This document shows, one piece after another, positions 1-9,784 of a stretch of DNA of 50,189 nt (the stretch's first letter is position 1; the number at the start of each line of letters is the position of its first letter). A model generated the notes under the pieces. It was not told the DNA's origin. It saw only the letters and a program-made list of their open reading frames with translations, and did no database searches. The translations under genes and the position numbers were made by a program. The DNA is from Ascoidea tarda (nom. inval.) (Eukaryota > Ascomycota > Saccharomycetes > Ascoideales > Ascoideaceae): NCBI GenBank assembly GCA_030560485.1, contig JAKTTS010000048.1:1-50189 (forward strand), written 5' to 3'.

Positions 1-59
1 ACAATAACAATAACAATAACAATAACAATAACAATAACAATAACAATAACAATAATAAT
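1..59. repeat. (ACAATA)n hexanucleotide repeat at the left edge
   Basis: The window opens inside a perfect hexanucleotide array of the AACAAT type. Read in the frame of the downstream open frame it encodes alternating AAT and AAC codons, a polyasparagine run, so it probably lies inside the coding sequence that continues to 767. Its left end is outside the window. Confidence 0.85.
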
Positions 60-767
60 AATGAAGAAGAAAAAGAATTTACTATGTCAGAGAAGAGAGA
101 GTATAATGAAAATGGTAAATTGATTGGACTCTCCCAAAAAATAGAAAATAAAGACAAAGATAGCGATAGCAATAGCAATAGCTATAGCGATAACGATAAA
201 GAATATTATGGAGAATATGAAATTGACGATGAACGAGAGAGGTATCGATATGAAAAAGAGATGTTTGAGTACAATAAGATGATGAAACAAGTTGAAGAAG
301 GATTGTATGAGAGAAAAGAGTTTTCGAGAAATGCGCATGATCACCAGTATGATTACAGTTATAATTCTTGCTATAATTACGAACACAAGAAGCAATGGAC
401 AATAGACAATCGCTCAAATGATAAAAACAAGAAAACTGGTGAAAATGGTGAAAGAGGTAAAAACGAGGAAAGGAGGAAAAAGGCGAGAGAGAAGGCCGAA
501 CAAAGACACAGCCAGATAGAAGAGCCAACTGGAGAGGAAAGAGCAGCAGAGGAAGCAGAAACTAGGGGAGGAGTGTTGGAGAAAGTGTGCAGCACATTTC
601 CCAGAGAAAAGGTGTTTGCGATGGGCAAGTTCAAGGGCGTGGTGGACGACCGTAACAGGCGCTGTGTGGCGGTTGCAGCAGACTGTGGCCACAAAAACTG
701 CTACTGTTCCCACCTGGCTGCGGTTCCCTCACCCTTGCGTTATGTCTCAGGCACAGGAAGCACGTGA
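1..767 (+). CDS. 3' part of a hypothetical Asn-rich, highly charged protein (5' end outside the window)
   Basis: The frame containing the ATG at 84 is open back to position 1, where the hexanucleotide array reads as polyasparagine followed by an EEEKE-type acidic stretch. I therefore read this as the end of a longer gene rather than a gene starting at 84. The visible part is low complexity: Ser/Asn/Asp repeats, then a long charged stretch rich in Glu, Lys and Arg with a likely helical segment (roughly residues 120-165 counted from the ATG at 84). The last 50 residues contain several Cys and His but no family motif I recognise. The stop is at 765-767. No function can be assigned. It could also be a chance open frame in a purine-rich strand, so confidence is modest. 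Confidence 0.35.
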   Translation, partial: NNNNNNNNNNNNNNNNNNNNEEEKEFTMSEKREYNENGKLIGLSQKIENKDKDSDSNSNSYSDNDKEYYGEYEIDDERERYRYEKEMFEYNKMMKQVEEGLYERKEFSRNAHDHQYDYSYNSCYNYEHKKQWTIDNRSNDKNKKTGENGERGKNEERRKKAREKAEQRHSQIEEPTGEERAAEEAETRGGVLEKVCSTFPREKVFAMGKFKGVVDDRNRRCVAVAADCGHKNCYCSHLAAVPSPLRYVSGTGST

Positions 768-1838
768 TAACTACACTGTTACTGGGGTCCGATGATTTGA
801 GATGTAGGGCTACGTCTAAAAGCAGTTACGGAGTGATATCTGTAATGGGAAATATCCGTAATAGGAGCCACTAATATACACCTATTCTAAAAGATCAAAT
901 ATCTAGTGCAAGACATACAGTGGCGTAACACTCGATTCCTCAAATTCTACAGAAAATAGAAAGAAAGACAAGACCTTGAGAAAAGAAAAGGATGTCTGTA
1001 GCTAAGAGCAATAAGACTGTGAAATCGGAAGTCAATACCTCACAAATTCCGACCAGCAGCCAGTTTGCACATGTCTCTTGAAGTAAACCACCAACATGGC
1101 TTCAAACTTATTATGCATAAGCCTGAGTCTTCATCTGCAAACTACTGCACAATCCTGCAGGTAGCGGTGTGTTGCATTTGGGACTGTGCGGTGGCTATTT
1201 TTAGGTGGTATGTTTTCTTCTGCTGCTTCTGCTGCTTTTGGTGGATGTGCTTCAGCTTCCTCAGCGTCCTCAGCTTCCTTCTCCAGCGTCCAGTACCTCC
1301 AGTCTCTGGCTCTAGCAGCCTTCTTCCAGTGTTTTCCAGTCTCTCGTTTCAACTGCCTGCTCTTCTCATTTCAACTATCGATTCTGTTTTATTATCCTCT
1401 GTTTTATCCATCTTCTTCACTTTACTTATTGTTTTTGTCTGCACTATCTTTCACTATTTGTTGTGTTTATTCTTTTTATCTTTCCATATTTTTATCCTTT
1501 TATCTTTCCATATTTTTATCTTTTTTCTTTTTTTTGTCTTTTGTTCCACCTCATAATCGATATATCCATCACCCACTTCGAAATTTTGTCTTGGTTCAAC
1601 TCATTTGTTTTTATTGTCTCACACCAATTTATATCAAGCTAGGTCAAACTATATTAAAGCGATATCAAGAGATATCAAGAGATATCAAAAGATATCAAAA
1701 GATATCCTACTAATTCATATCAAACACATCTTATTACATCACATCATATCAAGGCTTATTGCTTTTACTATCCTGACATTTTCATATTCATTCCTTTTTT
1801 TTTTTTTTTTCGAACTTTTCTCCTTTCTCAGTCTATAA
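768..1838. other. Intergenic stretch upstream of the WSC-type gene
   Basis: No gene is supportable here. The stretch begins with a CACGTG E-box overlapping the preceding stop (762-767). A Cys/Phe/Leu-rich open frame around 1065-1713 is a pyrimidine-rich artefact with simple TTC/TTT composition. A decamer array lies at 1661-1706 and a long T run at about 1795-1811, just before the start of the WSC gene. Confidence 0.6.
1661..1706. repeat. Tandem decamer array GATATCAARA
   Basis: Four exact 10-bp units (two GATATCAAGA, two GATATCAAAA) are followed by a partial fifth unit, each containing the palindrome GATATC. The array ends about 130 bp before the ATG at 1839, in the likely promoter of the WSC gene. 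The period matches one helical turn of DNA. Confidence 0.9.
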
Positions 1839-3336
1839 ATGTCCATATCCTCCACACCCATTTTCCTCTATTTTTTATTTTTTACTAATTTCTTCCATTT
1901 ATCAATTGCATCTTACGCCTACCTTGGCTGCTACTCAACTTCTTCTGTATCTTTTACTTTCGAAAACCAGTACACCTTTCAAAGTTCTGGTTATTGCGAA
2001 TCCTCCTGCGATGACTCAAATTTCTTTGGTTTAATTGATGGTGATAAGTGCTACTGTTCAGACAACGACCCATCCTCCTCAAAGGTCTCTGATTCCTTCT
2101 GCGATACTTCCTGCGATGGTTATCCTGATGACACCTGTGGTGGCTCTTCAAGTTATTTCTCGGTCTATCTAAACGATAATTACGATTACTCTGACAATAA
2201 CAACGACGAGGACACTACAACCTCAACCTCAACTTCAACCTCTTCTTCCACTTCAACAACATCCATCATAAGACCTGCTGCAATCCCAACAACCTCCTCT
2301 TCGGTCTCTACAACCTCAATCTCAACTTCAACCAGAACAACCACAACAACTGCCACTCAAGACTCCCCTACAACCGATTTATCAAATACATCCTCTGACC
2401 TTGACCAAGATACCACTCCTGATTCCGATTCTGATCCTGATACTAACGACGACCTCTCTGAATCAATCTTGACAACCACTTCCTTGAACATTAATATTCA
2501 AAATGGTATCACCATAACTTCTGCTGTCATTATTGTAACAACAAGACCCGTCGAAAACGTCGTCATCACCCTAACCTACTCAGACACTGCTCTAGCCACT
2601 GAAACCAGAACTGTCCCAACCTCTTCAAGTCCAACAAACTCAAACCTATCCACTGGCGCACTTGCTGGCGTAATAACTGGCGTAATCTCAGGTATCCTCG
2701 TTATCCTCGCCATCTTCTTCCTCATCTGGAGACGACGAAAGAAAGCAAAAGACCTAGAAAAAAACTCAAATGCTGCCATTGCTGCTGCTGTCGTTGCAAA
2801 TGCCAACACAAACAACAAAAACACTTTTCCAAACTCCTTCACTCCTCCCAATGGTATTGACAAATTCGGTGGAATAGGTGATAATGACTTTGATGACGAT
2901 ATCAACGCCCCAGTAATCGGCTCAACTGGCTTGAACAACGACAACCTAAAATCCTCAAATACAAACACTCCTCATCTAATAAATACAAACCAAAGTGCCA
3001 ACACTAGTATTGCTGCTGGTATTGGTGCAGGTGCCTCCTTCACTAGAAACAACACAACTGGTACTAATAAAATTGCCATAGGCTTGGGTCTCTCTCCACT
3101 AAATAGAGATCTAAATTACGAACATCCAAGAAACAACTTGTCTTCTGGAACAAATGCAACCAATGCTACAAATAACGATTCCTTCGACTTTGAAAATCCA
3201 AACTTCATACTAAACAATATAAATGATTTAGATGAAAAGTCCAACATAAACAACTTTGCTAACGAACCAACTTCTCCAATCATTCAAACTTACAACCCAA
3301 ATATCATGTCCTTCAATCCTGATTTTAATAACAACT

Positions 3337-3404
<68 letters not shown>

Positions 3405-3923
3405 AACTATAACTATAATGGTCTGACTAATAATCAAAATAATTTAAACAATATCATTCCTCCAGCCCCTCACCCTCAAATATTAGGCCCGGCTCCTCCT
3501 TTACATTCTATAAATGATACCTATCACAATAATATAGAGCCTAATAACCACAATACAAATAATAATAACATTCACAATACATCTCACGATTACTACGATG
3601 ATTCAGATATCGATTCTTTAGTGGCTCCCGGCGGCCTAAGAATCATGAACCCGGATAACGCCAGTATCTCAAGTTCAAGTAAATCAATAAAGATATCAAA
3701 ATCTTACTCGAATACAAATATCAGTCATAAAACTATGGATCATTCGACTGTCCCCATAATGAACAATAATGTCAGTAATAATATAAATAACATTATCGCT
3801 AACAACAACAATAATAATAATTTCCACATTTCAAATCATAATAGAAATAATTCCTCTATAGGAAACACAACCTATGGTTATGATAGTGATAATGAATTGT
3901 ATAGAGATAGAACTAGAAATTAA
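1839..3923 (+). CDS. WSC-domain cell wall integrity sensor (Wsc/Slg1 family)
   Basis: This is a predicted plasma-membrane mechanosensor that reports cell-wall stress to the Rho1-protein kinase C pathway (family knowledge). The sequence shows the full layout: a hydrophobic signal peptide (about residues 1-25); a cysteine-rich WSC domain (about 27-112, starting YLGCYST and including CYCSD and DTCGG); a Ser/Thr-rich stretch (about 120-270) suited to O-mannosylation; one membrane helix (about 272-296) followed at once by the stop-transfer cluster RRRKK; and a long cytoplasmic tail of nearly 400 residues. The tail carries an asparagine run of about 25 residues encoded by an AAC microsatellite and ends in an acidic segment (DSDNELYRD). 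The tail is longer than I remember for S. cerevisiae Wsc1-Wsc3. Which WSC paralogue it corresponds to cannot be decided by eye. Confidence 0.9.
3338..3402. repeat. (AAC)n microsatellite inside the WSC gene
   Basis: This is an almost pure AAC array encoding polyasparagine in the cytoplasmic tail of the WSC-type sensor. On the other strand it gives a spurious polyvaline frame. Confidence 0.95.
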
Positions 3924-4799
3924 TGGATTTAATGAAAAATAAAAAAAATGAAAAAAATAAAAAAATAAAGTTTTTCCTCTTTCCCTAAGCTTATCTTCCG
4001 AAGTTTCAATTAGTAATTTAATAATCTAATTTACTCAATCCCAATCTTTTACTTAATAATTTTTAAAATATTCCTTGATTATTATTTCACAATACTCAGC
4101 ATATTCAATTATCTCATATATCTTTTTGTTAATTTTTGTTAACTTTTATAAAATTTTTAATTAAAGAGTGTTCTGTAAAACAAGCAATAAAAAAAAATAA
4201 AATTAAATTATCAAATCCTTCAGTTATAAGTAGTTTTTTTGTTATATTTTGTTATTCAGTTTGTTTATTTCTTTTTTTTTGTTGCTTTGTTTTTTTTAAA
4301 ATCTTTGTTTGTTTTAAAGTTTTCATGATTTTTTTGAACTCTTTTGTTAAAATATTCCCTTTTTTACTGTTGGTGCAAACAAATTTTTTTAATTTTCTTT
4401 TTAATTTTTTTTGTTTTTTCCTCTTTTTTTTTTGTGTGTGTATTTTGTGGTTTTTACAATTTTTATTACTAGTATCATTATTTCTATTTCTATTTCTATT
4501 ATTATTACTATTACTACTATTATTACTATTATTATTACAATTAATATTACTACCTTATATTCAGAGGTCAATTGATCTTTATCATAATATCATTTTAAAA
4601 TTCATTTTTTTTTTGTTTTTGTGTTTTTTGTGTTTTTGTTTCAGAAATGAATTATTGTGATTCGCATTGTTTTAGTTCTATTATAGTATATTTCATTAAA
4701 ACATTTTATATATAAAAAAAAAATAGCACAGTAAAATAAGGAAAGTCTCTTATATTAAATTTTAAATTTAATGCATTGTATATATAAACACTAAATAGT
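3924..4799. other. Convergent intergenic region, T-rich
   Basis: This is the 3' flank shared by the WSC gene (+) and the AVT-type gene (-). It is very AT-rich with long T runs and short TATTAT/TTTCTA repeats near 4485-4560. A 174-residue Phe/Leu-rich frame at 4136-4660 is a product of the T-richness. I see no gene or RNA. Confidence 0.7.
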
Positions 4800-6548
4800 T
4801 TATTTTTTTAAGAATATCAAAGATGTTAGACAAACTATCATCACAATTATACCCCAAATGGATAAAAATAATGCAGCATATTTAATTATTTGATCTTTTT
4901 TAGATTGTTTATCATTAATTATAATATTTTGATTGATATCGTTGTCTGTTGTATTCAAAAATTGTTTATTTCCAATCAATTTGAAGCCGAAAATCCCAGG
5001 CAATATAAAGGAAATTGTTGTTGAGCCAGTTGAACCAACAAATGCTAGAACTTTTTCTAATGATGAAACAGATATGGAAATTAAAAATGAAACAATTAAA
5101 ATTGAGGTGGTTATAATAACAAATTTTCTTGTTGGCAAACTAATAGTAACATTATTTTGTGGAGGGTTTAAACTGTGAATTGAGGGAGCAATATTACTAG
5201 CAGTATCGTTATCATTTCCATTTCCATTTCCATTTCCATTTCCATTTCCATTTCCGCTTGGATTTATGCTATTATAATTTGCTGTAAAATTATTATAAAT
5301 CAGATGGGAATGAGAACCAGCACGAATAAATATACCAGATGAATTATCGGTGAATTGAGATGAAGCATCATCAGATACAGCTGATTCATTCATTGGGTTA
5401 TAAAAAGGTTGGTGTCTTTGAGACAACAATGTCTCCCTATAAGTGGCCAAGCTTCCAGGAATATTATTAGTGGCGCCAGTATTATTGTTGGTGTTATTGC
5501 CATTAAATGAAAACGTTGAGTATGTTCTGAATTTTTGATTAAATTTGCTGAAAACTGAAGAAGCAAAAGAAGTTGATCTTGTTAAGGAATTATATTCAAT
5601 TTTTCTTGTTTGAATATAATGTAAGATATGATTAGTTGACATTCTGCATGGATGACATTGTAATGGATAAGATAACATGACTAGAATAACAATTGCAAAT
5701 CTTCCAAAAGTTGTTGAAATTGATTTGGGATACATTACTATGATATTACCAGAAACCAAATCGCCAAATGTTAAGTAACCAGTTAAACCGACGGAAATGT
5801 ATAACAGCATTGCAATACCAATTGAAATTGCTATTATTTTTGTAATTATGGACATTTTCTTTGAAGGTAATTCGTTTATGATTGAAAACATGTTTTGATG
5901 GCATGTATAGGCAAACACAACAATTGGAAAACTTGATAAAGTCGAAGTGAAACCTTTTGGTTTAATGATTGATATATCGCCTTTCAAGCTACCATCCAAA
6001 TCATTTCTAAAAAAATGAAGTAAAACTAGTATAGCCAAGTATGCTATAGACAATAAAGCAACCATTGAAGAATACTTGAGAGAATCCAAACTTCTTAAAA
6101 ACGACAAAGGAATAATGATAGTTATCATGAAAACCGATATCCAAAATCTTCTATCCACCAAAAAGGGATAAGTCTCCAAGAATTGTTCGGTTAGCAAATC
6201 CTGAGAAATTTTAGGCATTAAATCACCAATTATAATAAGATAACTTGTTCCAACGCCTAAACATTTGACAGCTATAGCGAGATCAAAAAAAATGGACAAT
6301 GAAGGATATGTGAATTGAGACAACGTGAAAAAAGAGGAAGTGTTATGGCCATTATCAAAACAAATCAGGGAACATTTGCCTTGTAAATAGAGCCCAAAAG
6401 AAGCAGTGAATGCAGAAAACAATATTATCAACACACCCAATAGTATACCATTTTGCTTTATAGCAAATGGCATGGCCAATAGACCACTACCAACAATAGT
6501 GTTTAGAAGATTTATTACACTTGAAAAGGTTGAAGCCGAGTGTTTCAT
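4800..6548 (-). CDS. AVT6: Vacuolar amino-acid transporter, AVT5/AVT6 type
   Basis: A member of the amino acid/auxin permease family of vacuolar transporters; S. cerevisiae Avt6 exports acidic amino acids from the vacuole (family knowledge). About 11 hydrophobic segments are visible. Segments agree with Avt5/Avt6 as I remember them: VGSGLLAMPFA near the N-terminus, FDLAIAVKCLGVGTSYLII, FAYTCHQNMFSIINE, YPLQCHPCR and GSTGSTTISFILPG. The start is taken at 6548; the frame extends 24 nt further but only to a TTG. A hydrophilic insertion of about 150 residues (roughly 313-463) sits in the second half and contains a Gly-Asn repeat from a TTTCCA microsatellite. That makes this protein (582 aa) longer than Avt6. 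It is divergent from NOT5. AVT5 versus AVT6 cannot be separated here. Confidence 0.88.
   Translation of the reverse strand: MKHSASTFSSVINLLNTIVGSGLLAMPFAIKQNGILLGVLIILFSAFTASFGLYLQGKCSLICFDNGHNTSSFFTLSQFTYPSLSIFFDLAIAVKCLGVGTSYLIIIGDLMPKISQDLLTEQFLETYPFLVDRRFWISVFMITIIIPLSFLRSLDSLKYSSMVALLSIAYLAILVLLHFFRNDLDGSLKGDISIIKPKGFTSTLSSFPIVVFAYTCHQNMFSIINELPSKKMSIITKIIAISIGIAMLLYISVGLTGYLTFGDLVSGNIIVMYPKSISTTFGRFAIVILVMLSYPLQCHPCRMSTNHILHYIQTRKIEYNSLTRSTSFASSVFSKFNQKFRTYSTFSFNGNNTNNNTGATNNIPGSLATYRETLLSQRHQPFYNPMNESAVSDDASSQFTDNSSGIFIRAGSHSHLIYNNFTANYNSINPSGNGNGNGNGNGNGNDNDTASNIAPSIHSLNPPQNNVTISLPTRKFVIITTSILIVSFLISISVSSLEKVLAFVGSTGSTTISFILPGIFGFKLIGNKQFLNTTDNDINQNIIINDKQSKKDQIIKYAALFLSIWGIIVMIVCLTSLIFLKK
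5214..5255. repeat. (TTTCCA)n microsatellite inside the AVT-type gene
   Basis: About seven units of TTTCCA on the plus strand encode an alternating Gly-Asn tract in the hydrophilic insertion of the transporter. Confidence 0.9.
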
Positions 6549-7092
6549 GAAAGCAAAGTGGTGAATGTTCAAATCAAGCAGACAAGTATAATCAATAAAA
6601 ACAACAAGATATAATAAAGTATAGCAGAAGCTCAGTGGAATTTAAATTAGAGCTAAATAAAACCAGATAAAAGTCGATTCAAGTCATCTAAAAATAATGC
6701 AAAAGCTGGAGAAATTCCGAAAAAAGGTGTCACTGCACTCGAAACACAATTACGGCAAACGTAGCTGTAAACATCTCCGGCTGAAGCACTAAGCCGTTAC
6801 ACGGCAAAACACTGAACCGCAGCACGGCGAATCGTGCCGAAACATAAACGCAACCAATCGAAGCGCTTCGAAATAACCCGAAGCAAAACAAGAAAAATTT
6901 AAATAAAAGCAAATAAAAAGCGCCTTCCGCAGAAATCGAACCCGTATTAGTGTTCAATGCTGCATGGCCTCCGGGTAATTGTCGCCCTATTTTTGGTTCT
7001 GAAAGATAAATCACATTTTTTGAGCATCAACCAAGGAATTTGTTATCATTGTATCCATTTGGATTGTTTACTATATTATATTACTACTAAAA
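6549..7092. promoter_or_regulatory. Divergent promoter region between the AVT-type gene and NOT5
   Basis: The region is markedly richer in G+C between 6720 and 7000 than the genes around it. It holds three copies of ACGGCRAA (6752-6759, 6801-6808, 6824-6831) and a perfect 14-bp palindrome TCGAAGCGCTTCGA at 6858-6871. On the minus strand at about 6939 there is a GGGTTCGATTTC segment resembling a pol III B box, followed within 25 nt by a TTTTT run, but no tRNA can be folded around it. No protein gene is supported. Confidence 0.5.
6858..6871. repeat. Perfect 14-bp palindrome in the AVT/NOT5 promoter
   Basis: TCGAAGCGCTTCGA is its own reverse complement and lies between two divergent genes, a typical position for a dimeric factor site. 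The factor is unknown. Confidence 0.8.
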
Positions 7093-9384
7093 ATGATGGC
7101 AGCTAGAAAATTGCAGCAAGAAATAGATCGTGTTGTCAAGCAGGTGAACCAGGGTTTAGCATCGTTTGACTTATTATATGACAAAGTGACTGGCTGTGAA
7201 AACCAGTCTCAAAAGGAAAAATTGGAATTGGATTTAAAGAAGGAAATCAAAAAATTACAAAGGCATCGAGAACAAATTAAAAATTGGCTAAATGGTAATG
7301 ATGTTAAGGACAAATCCTTTTTAACTGACTATAGAAGAAAAATTGAAAAAGAAATGGAAAGATTTAAAGTTGTAGAACGAGACATGAAGACAAAAGCGTT
7401 TTCTAAAGAAGGTCTTAATATGCAAAAAATTGATCCAAGAGAGAGGGAAAAAAATGAATCATCCATATTTATACAATCAATGATTGATGAATTGGAAAGA
7501 CAAAATGAAAATCATGAAGCCAAAATAGTGCAGATTCAGGGCACGATTAAAAAAAATAGAAGATCTGACCATTCAAAACAAGATCAAATTGACGAATACA
7601 ACGAATTTATTTCAAGAAATCGTTGGCACCAATCAAAACTTGAAACCATTTTAAGATACTTGGAAAATGGTAATTTGGAACCTGATGATATCAATAATAT
7701 AAAAGATGATATAAGTTATTATGTTGACAGTAATCAGGATCCTGAGTTCAGAGAAGATGACTCCTTATATGATGAACTTGATCTAGATGACGTTGAAGAA
7801 GTCTTTGGCACTGTAGGTGACTTTCCTAATTTGCCTCCAAACTCTTCTGCTTCAATTATTTCTGCTAAAGACGATCTCACATCTAACAATACTCCTGCTC
7901 CTGAAGGTATACCCGACAGCATTTCTAGGAAGGATTCTGTGGGTGCTAGTAATCATTCCTCTGTTTTAAATACTCCATTGCCAAACAATAATGTCAATGT
8001 TAGTAACTCTTCTTCAACTCCCTCAAATAGTATTTCCAATGGTGACAATAATCCCAATTCTAATTCTTCTGACAATTCTCAGAAGACACCAGAAGCCAAT
8101 GAGAACCAGCCATTGCCAACCAATAACAATTCTGATTCTTCAAATATCACAAACCAAATTTCAAACACAAACTCTGTCAAGAGATTATCCGCTTCTGCTG
8201 TTTCAAGCCCTCATGTTAGTACCCCAAAATCCTTTCCTCAGGTTTTAAATCTCAAGCCTGCTCCTGTTCCACAGCGGGTGTTTGATTTAAAGTATTCTTC
8301 AGCGGTGGCAAGTGCTAGCAATATCAATAGCAGCAATAATTTATCAAACTCTCTAAATAATAATAATAGTCCTAAAGATAATAACATAACCACAAATTCC
8401 ATCTCCAATGGTATCAGTAATTTGAATATAAATGATGAGAATAATAGCAATGTTTATAATCCAATTAAAAACTCACCAACTGTTTCTGTGCATGAAAATT
8501 TGGCTACCAAACTTAGCTCTCAGACATCCACAAGAATTAATACTCCTAAGATAACGAAAATACCCATGAATCAAGTTTTATCTAGAAGTACTGCAGCCAT
8601 AGACAGTCCCATAATTCATAAAAAAACTCCTGTAATTTTGGAAAAAGATACAACCATATCAGCCTCACCTACGGAAAACTCTCCAGATCCAATTTTAACA
8701 TTAATGCCCGGATTACAAGATCTATTGCCATTTTATGAATCGGCTCAGAAAAGATTAACAAACCCTCCACCATTGAGCGAAATTAACAGCTATTTGCAAA
8801 ACTCGTTATTAAACTGCCCTGATTCATTAGATGCAAATAAACCCTTGCCATATACTCCTAGCAACAAAAACCCAACTTCTTTATATTATCCAGTGGAACC
8901 AGTGACTGATTTGTTCAATAATATACCGGATGTGATTATAAAAAGAATGGAAGTTGAAACGTTATTTTATTTTTTTTATTATGGAGACGATATCACAAGT
9001 ATTTATTACTATAAACCAAACCCAGAAAACCCATTTATGGAAAATGAAATAAACGAAGTTGAAGATTCTTATATATCTACTTTACAAAACAATAAAAAGG
9101 GATCATATATTCAGTTGTTGGCTGCAAAGGAGTTGTGTGAAAGGAAATGGATGTATCATTCAAAATTGATGCAATGGTTTCATGTCATTGAAGACGAAGA
9201 TACTGTAAATAATGTTTCAGCTAATAGTATATTAAAAAGTGATTCAACAAACAGCACTAAAAATCTTGAAGAAAAATTGAAAATGACCAAGGATTGGAAA
9301 TATTTTGACTATGAAGGGGAATGGATGCAGAGAATCAAGGAAAACTTTACAATCTCTCTAGTTGACATAAAAACCGATTTTTAG
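7093..9384 (+). CDS. NOT5: CCR4-NOT complex subunit Not5 (Not3/Not5 family)
   Basis: A subunit of the CCR4-NOT deadenylase and transcription-control complex. The N-terminal Not3 domain (about residues 1-230) is a long coiled-coil region: RKLQQEIDRVVKQVNQGL, KEIKKLQRHREQIKNWL and DDISYYVDSNQDPEFRE agree closely with yeast Not5. A long Ser/Asn-rich linker (about 235-530) follows. The C-terminal NOT2/3/5 box region (about 540-763) contains NSLLNCPDSLDA, the tyrosine-rich WFHV segment and the WKYFDYEGEW motif. The LNCPDSLDA motif points to Not5 rather than Not3. Two ATGs sit side by side at 7093 and 7096; either gives the family N-terminus (M)MAARKLQQ. At 763 aa it is longer than S. cerevisiae Not5 because of the linker. 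Confidence 0.93.
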   Translation: MMAARKLQQEIDRVVKQVNQGLASFDLLYDKVTGCENQSQKEKLELDLKKEIKKLQRHREQIKNWLNGNDVKDKSFLTDYRRKIEKEMERFKVVERDMKTKAFSKEGLNMQKIDPREREKNESSIFIQSMIDELERQNENHEAKIVQIQGTIKKNRRSDHSKQDQIDEYNEFISRNRWHQSKLETILRYLENGNLEPDDINNIKDDISYYVDSNQDPEFREDDSLYDELDLDDVEEVFGTVGDFPNLPPNSSASIISAKDDLTSNNTPAPEGIPDSISRKDSVGASNHSSVLNTPLPNNNVNVSNSSSTPSNSISNGDNNPNSNSSDNSQKTPEANENQPLPTNNNSDSSNITNQISNTNSVKRLSASAVSSPHVSTPKSFPQVLNLKPAPVPQRVFDLKYSSAVASASNINSSNNLSNSLNNNNSPKDNNITTNSISNGISNLNINDENNSNVYNPIKNSPTVSVHENLATKLSSQTSTRINTPKITKIPMNQVLSRSTAAIDSPIIHKKTPVILEKDTTISASPTENSPDPILTLMPGLQDLLPFYESAQKRLTNPPPLSEINSYLQNSLLNCPDSLDANKPLPYTPSNKNPTSLYYPVEPVTDLFNNIPDVIIKRMEVETLFYFFYYGDDITSIYYYKPNPENPFMENEINEVEDSYISTLQNNKKGSYIQLLAAKELCERKWMYHSKLMQWFHVIEDEDTVNNVSANSILKSDSTNSTKNLEEKLKMTKDWKYFDYEGEWMQRIKENFTISLVDIKTDF

Positions 9385-9784
9385 CCCACTGGTCCTACTT
9401 TATTTTATAAATAAATAAATTTGTAGAACAAAACAGCTTATGTACTTACTTAGTTATTTTTATATCTGATTTCTTTCTGTTGGTCAGTATTTCCTGCTGG
9501 TTTTTGCAGCATTTTTGAAGTGCAACTGATTATTGCTATAACATTTTTAGTTCTGCCTCCATACCAACACAGATCTCTCCAAATCGGCAGCAAAATTAGT
9601 AAAATCAGTAAAATCAGCAAAATCAGCATTTTGTAAAAATAACCGTGGTCCGTGCACGGAAATCCACGATCTCCCGGCAGATATTTCACAGAATGAGTAA
9701 TTCTTTTTTGGAAATGTGAAATAACATATAAACAGATTAAATTCGATTGCAAAATCAAACTATTTACAAGAAAATTGATCAAAG
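9385..9784. promoter_or_regulatory. NOT5-TRP3 intergenic region / TRP3 promoter
   Basis: It contains a 9-bp repeat (AAATCAGTA/AAATCAGCA, four units at about 9592-9628) and a 12-bp perfect palindrome TCCGTGCACGGA at 9649-9660 flanked by CGTGG and CCACG. TGAGTAA at 9694-9700 is one base from a Gcn4 site (TGASTCA), which would fit a tryptophan-pathway gene but is weak evidence. No gene is seen. Confidence 0.5.

Noticed and set aside
1065-1713. Overlapping hydrophobic open frames (163 and 175 codons) upstream of the WSC gene
   Set aside because: Composition follows from TTC/TTT-rich DNA; no domain, no membrane pattern with charges, and two frames are equally open.
3228-3437. Polyvaline frame on the minus strand
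   Set aside because: Antisense shadow of the AAC array in the WSC gene.
4136-4660. 174-codon Phe/Leu-rich frame
   Set aside because: It is translated T-rich 3' flank; no family pattern and it starts at a TTG.
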